Below, piece after piece: positions 4,414 through 6,755 of a stretch of DNA of 6,755 nt (position 1 is its first letter; every line of letters starts with the position of its first letter). The translations under genes were made by a program, and so were the position numbers. Source of the stretch: Thermofilaceae archaeon (GTDB taxonomy: Archaea > Thermoproteota > Thermoprotei > Thermofilales > Thermofilaceae); assembly GCA_027017025.1 (NCBI GenBank), contig JALURH010000008.1, positions 1-6,755 on the forward strand, given 5' to 3'. The notes beneath the pieces were generated by a model that was not told the DNA's origin, did not search any database, and saw only the letters and a list, made by a program, of their open reading frames with translations.

Positions 4414-5481
4414 ATGGGCAACCAATACGCTATTGCGACATACGATTTAACAAGGGAGTTTAAAACCTCTATAATAACCAATTATTATTCAAGTGGGATA
4501 GAGCATGGAGGCGTATTTTTCTATGAACTATGGAAAAAAGCAACAGCTAAAAAGAGAATAATCCATGCACTCTATAAACTTAATGTAAGGGTCAGGAAGG
4601 GAAGCTTCACCTATCTCTTAGGTCCTAATGGCTCTGGTAAAACAACTTTGCTCCGCATTTTAGCGACATTTCTGTTACCTACTAGTGGGAGAGCTGAAGT
4701 TATGGGCTACGATGTAGTTAATGAGAGGAAGAGGGTTTTAGAGGTTATAAACTATATTCCGTCGCTTCTAGCGGGCTCTATATGGGCTAATCTGAGATTA
4801 ACGGTGAGAAGGAACTTAGAGATTATGGCTAAGCTAATGGGATACGAAAGAGAACGAGTAGAAGAGGCCTTAAAGATAACAGGACTTAAGGATATAGAAA
4901 ATAACCCCGTGGGTGCATTATCTACGGGGCAGCAAGCAAGGCTAGTTTTAGCTCTAGGTGTCATGAGAGAGGCACCTGTGTTCCTGCTAGATGAGCCAAC
5001 AATGGGTTTAAGCCCCGAGGTTGTGAGAACAGTCCAAGATTACCTTATACGTTTATGCAGGGAGAAGAAGGTAACAATGTTTTATTCAACGCATCACCTC
5101 CACGAGGTTGAGCGAACAGCGGATCATGTTATTTTGCTAAATAGGGGGAGGAAGATTGCTGAAGGGTCTCCCAGGGAATTAACTAAGATAGTAGGTGAGG
5201 TAGATACTATTAAAATTAGGTTAAATAATGTTTACTTTGACCTTAGGGAGTTCTGTAGTGGCGCCAGGTACTCTGAGATAAATACCTTAGATCGTGAAGT
5301 AGGTAGATATGAAATTAGGTTAGGTGTGCCTGATGCAGATAGCATGTTACCCCACCTTGTTACAAGGCTTGTGTCTCGCGGTGCGAGGATAGAACGTATC
5401 GAAGTATCTAGACCCACGCTTGAGGACGTGTTTATATACTTGGTGCAGGGTGAAAGGGTTGCTAAGGTTCAGCGTAATTAA
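4414..5481 (+). CDS. ABC-2 type exporter, ATP-binding subunit
   Basis: A 355-residue ATPase that should power the permease encoded next. Motifs in order: Walker A GPNGSGKTT (70-78), signature LSTGQ (169-173, a variant of LSGGQ), Walker B VFLLDE (189-194), D-loop region MGLSPE and switch His227 in STHHLHEVE. The Q-loop is unusual: where most members have a Gln after the hydrophobic strand, this protein has INYIPSLLAGSIWANLRLT. A segment of about 30 residues (YYSSGIEHGGVFFYELWKKA) is inserted between the first strand and the core, as seen in NatA/NodI/drug-export types. After residue 255 comes a C-terminal domain of about 100 residues, ending with PTLEDVFIYLVQG, the usual close of this subfamily. 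The start is ATG 4414. Overlap with the permease implies coupled translation. The substrate is unknown; drugs, lipids, ions and peptides are all possible. Confidence 0.93.
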   Translation: MGNQYAIATYDLTREFKTSIITNYYSSGIEHGGVFFYELWKKATAKKRIIHALYKLNVRVRKGSFTYLLGPNGSGKTTLLRILATFLLPTSGRAEVMGYDVVNERKRVLEVINYIPSLLAGSIWANLRLTVRRNLEIMAKLMGYERERVEEALKITGLKDIENNPVGALSTGQQARLVLALGVMREAPVFLLDEPTMGLSPEVVRTVQDYLIRLCREKKVTMFYSTHHLHEVERTADHVILLNRGRKIAEGSPRELTKIVGEVDTIKIRLNNVYFDLREFCSGARYSEINTLDREVGRYEIRLGVPDADSMLPHLVTRLVSRGARIERIEVSRPTLEDVFIYLVQGERVAKVQRN

Positions 5482-6334
5482 AGAGAGAATTAAGGTGGAT
5501 CTTAGGCATATTATTACTTTCTACTGGGCTGAACTGAAGGGCTACGGCGTATGGTGGGTGTGGAATATACCGTTCCAGGTGGCTAGTATATGTGTGGGTA
5601 TAGCTAGCTACTTTTTCTTCGCTAAACTATTTGTGGCACGCAACCCAGCGTATCTCCCCTATGGTGATCCTATATCCTTTATAATAGTGGGGCTTGCCGC
5701 TAATACACTCCTGCATGTTTCGCTTACAGTATACTATGAGACTATTAGTGCTCTCTACGGAGGTAGGGTTGGTGTATTTGGTGGTCTAAGAGTTAGCCAG
5801 ATCGATTACCTATATTTAGCTAGGATACCTCCCTACACCTTTGTAATTGCGAGAGTAAGTCTCAGATATTTTACTCACACTCTGCTACTTTTTCTCTACA
5901 TTCTTGCAGGTACGTACGTATTTGGTCTTAGGATTAATCCTAGAGCTAATGTTCAACTAGCAACTATCTTTATAGTGTTAGGCGTATTAGCGTGTAGTGG
6001 AATAGGTCTCGTATCGGCCAGCATGTATTGGTTCCTCGGAACATATAGGGGGGTGGAACCTATTAGGTGGTTTGTAACACTAATTGCGCCATTAGTATCC
6101 GGTATCTATTACCCTATAGATGTTCTTCCACCAGAACTTAGGACTATTAGCTATTTTCTACCCCACACATATACTGTAAGGGGAGTGAGAGAAGCACTAC
6201 TCTATGGGTCACCAATCTCTAAGGTTATGCCGGATCTAATAGCACTACTATTATTCACGGCTTTAGTTCCAGTTGGTGTAGTGATGGTTAGGAAATCTCT
6301 CTCAGTAGCTAGGAAGAGAGGAGTAATTTACTGA
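5459..6334 (+). CDS. ABC-2 type exporter, permease subunit
   Basis: A 291-residue integral membrane protein, the transmembrane partner of the preceding ATPase. I chose TTG 5459 because AGGGTGA (5447-5453) lies five bases upstream; the frame is open further back to 5420, but those codons lie inside the ATPase gene and lack a binding site. The start lies 23 bases before the end of the ATPase gene. About six membrane segments are visible, roughly residues 35-57, 73-94, 127-155, 165-193, 204-219 and 257-278. The family hallmark before the last helix is clear: LVSGIYYPIDVLPPELR, then SYFLPHTYTVRGVREALLYG. The N-terminus is basic and amphipathic (KERIKVDLRHIITFYWAELK), as usual for ABC-2 permeases, whose coupling helix contacts the ATPase. 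A functional transporter would need two permease and two ATPase chains. Confidence 0.9.
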   Translation: MLRFSVIKERIKVDLRHIITFYWAELKGYGVWWVWNIPFQVASICVGIASYFFFAKLFVARNPAYLPYGDPISFIIVGLAANTLLHVSLTVYYETISALYGGRVGVFGGLRVSQIDYLYLARIPPYTFVIARVSLRYFTHTLLLFLYILAGTYVFGLRINPRANVQLATIFIVLGVLACSGIGLVSASMYWFLGTYRGVEPIRWFVTLIAPLVSGIYYPIDVLPPELRTISYFLPHTYTVRGVREALLYGSPISKVMPDLIALLLFTALVPVGVVMVRKSLSVARKRGVIY

Positions 6335-6370
6335 AACAGTTAATAAGTTCCAGTTAGAGTAAATATTAGT

Positions 6371-6377
6371 GGTTTTT
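6371..6377 (+). terminator. T run after the ABC exporter operon
   Basis: GGTTTTT lies 37 bases after the permease stop in an AT-rich gap and could terminate the operon transcript. TTTTTAAAG here is also TATA-like, so its role is ambiguous. Confidence 0.25.
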
Positions 6378-6400
6378 AAAGCTGGATAGGATTTAGCGGT

Positions 6401-6410
6401 AATTTAAATA
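6401..6410 (+). promoter_or_regulatory. TATA box for the 3'-terminal partial gene
   Basis: AATTTAAATA is a good TATA-type element 39 bases before the ATG at 6449, which would give a leader of roughly 15-20 bases. No ribosome binding site precedes that ATG, which fits a short-leader or leaderless transcript. Confidence 0.35.
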
Positions 6411-6448
6411 CCTTTAGCTTGAAATAAGTGTTCCTAGCTATTTTTTAT

Positions 6449-6755
6449 ATGATTAAGGTTTTTGCTGATAGAATTGTACTAGAGGATTATGGTTTCAGGC
6501 TTACATTAGAGCCTCTCCTAGCACTAAGGGGTTATCCCGAGGAGATCAGGGAGATAAGGGATCTTGGGGGAGGATTCCTCAAAATACTGTATAATACAGG
6601 CTCGGCTATATTGTCTATTTCTAAAACCGGGGAAGTATATGTAGTGTCTGCACAAGTAGGTAGTGGGTTAAGCTCTAAGGTTATTGCTAAGGTTAGGTTA
6701 AGTATCAATGGATATAGTAGGGGGCTTATTTTCCACTTTACATACGACCCTCCAG
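6449..6755 (+). CDS. Hypothetical protein, 5' part (3' truncated by window)
   Basis: An ATG at 6449 opens a frame that runs without a stop to the last base (102 codons plus one base). It begins MIKVFADRIVLEDYGFRLTL and continues with EPLLALRGYPEEIREIRDLG, a GGGF turn, and several beta-strand-like stretches (AILSISKTGEVYVVSAQVG, KVIAKVRLSINGYSRGLIFH). There is no signal peptide or membrane helix in the visible part. Codon use (AGG, ATA, CTA) matches its neighbours. I do not recognise the family. The upstream TATA-like element and the separation of 114 bases from the exporter suggest an independent unit. Confidence 0.65.
   Translation, partial: MIKVFADRIVLEDYGFRLTLEPLLALRGYPEEIREIRDLGGGFLKILYNTGSAILSISKTGEVYVVSAQVGSGLSSKVIAKVRLSINGYSRGLIFHFTYDPP

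Noticed and set aside
4752..4964. Minus-strand frame inside the ATPase gene
   Set aside because: It is antisense to the conserved Q-loop to signature region, with low-complexity Ser/Leu translation; typical shadow of a strong coding frame.
5420..5458. Upstream extension of the ABC-2 permease from TTG 5420
   Set aside because: The extra 13 codons lie inside the ATPase gene, have no binding site, and do not resemble permease N-termini; the site at 5447-5453 favours TTG 5459.

Overview
The window reads as chromosomal DNA of a hyperthermophilic archaeon, most likely Thermoproteota (Crenarchaeota). The reasons are heavy use of AGG/AGA arginine and ATA isoleucine codons, TTG starts preceded by AGGTGA-type ribosome binding sites, TATA-box promoters without bacterial -35/-10 pairs, tightly overlapping genes, and families typical of that phylum (HEPN/MNT, YbjN-like). 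The assignment is an inference from style, not from a marker gene.

Layout. Bases 1-845 are the 3' part of a DASS/SLC13-type anion transporter. Bases 846-1682 hold no intact gene but are a gene graveyard. It starts with a GC-rich patch that looks like the 3' end of a TnpB gene with a strong hairpin. A broken HEPN gene and a broken MNT nucleotidyltransferase gene (a toxin-antitoxin pair) follow, then a second GC-rich patch that may be another transposon remnant. Bases 1683-2393 carry a minus-strand gene of unknown function. It is divergent from a plus-strand cluster of three tandem paralogues of about 151 residues (2486-3951), best matched to YbjN-like proteins of the type III secretion chaperone-like fold.

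Downstream, 4014-4366 is the 3' remnant of a radical SAM protein. It keeps a recognisable SPASM domain but has lost its catalytic core, has a stop codon, a one-base frameshift in a G run, and a cluster cysteine changed to tyrosine. It is followed by an apparently intact ABC exporter: ATPase 4414-5481 and an overlapping ABC-2 permease 5459-6334. The window ends in the 5' part of an unrecognised gene (6449 onward).

How it fits together. The ATPase and permease should form one exporter. The remnant beside it raises the possibility that this was once a radical-SAM peptide-modification and export locus that lost its maturase. The three YbjN-like proteins probably act together, since two are translationally coupled, but no function can be assigned. 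The most noteworthy material is the set of decayed elements in the apparent intergenic regions (846-1682 and 3952-4413), which simple gene calling would miss or miscall.
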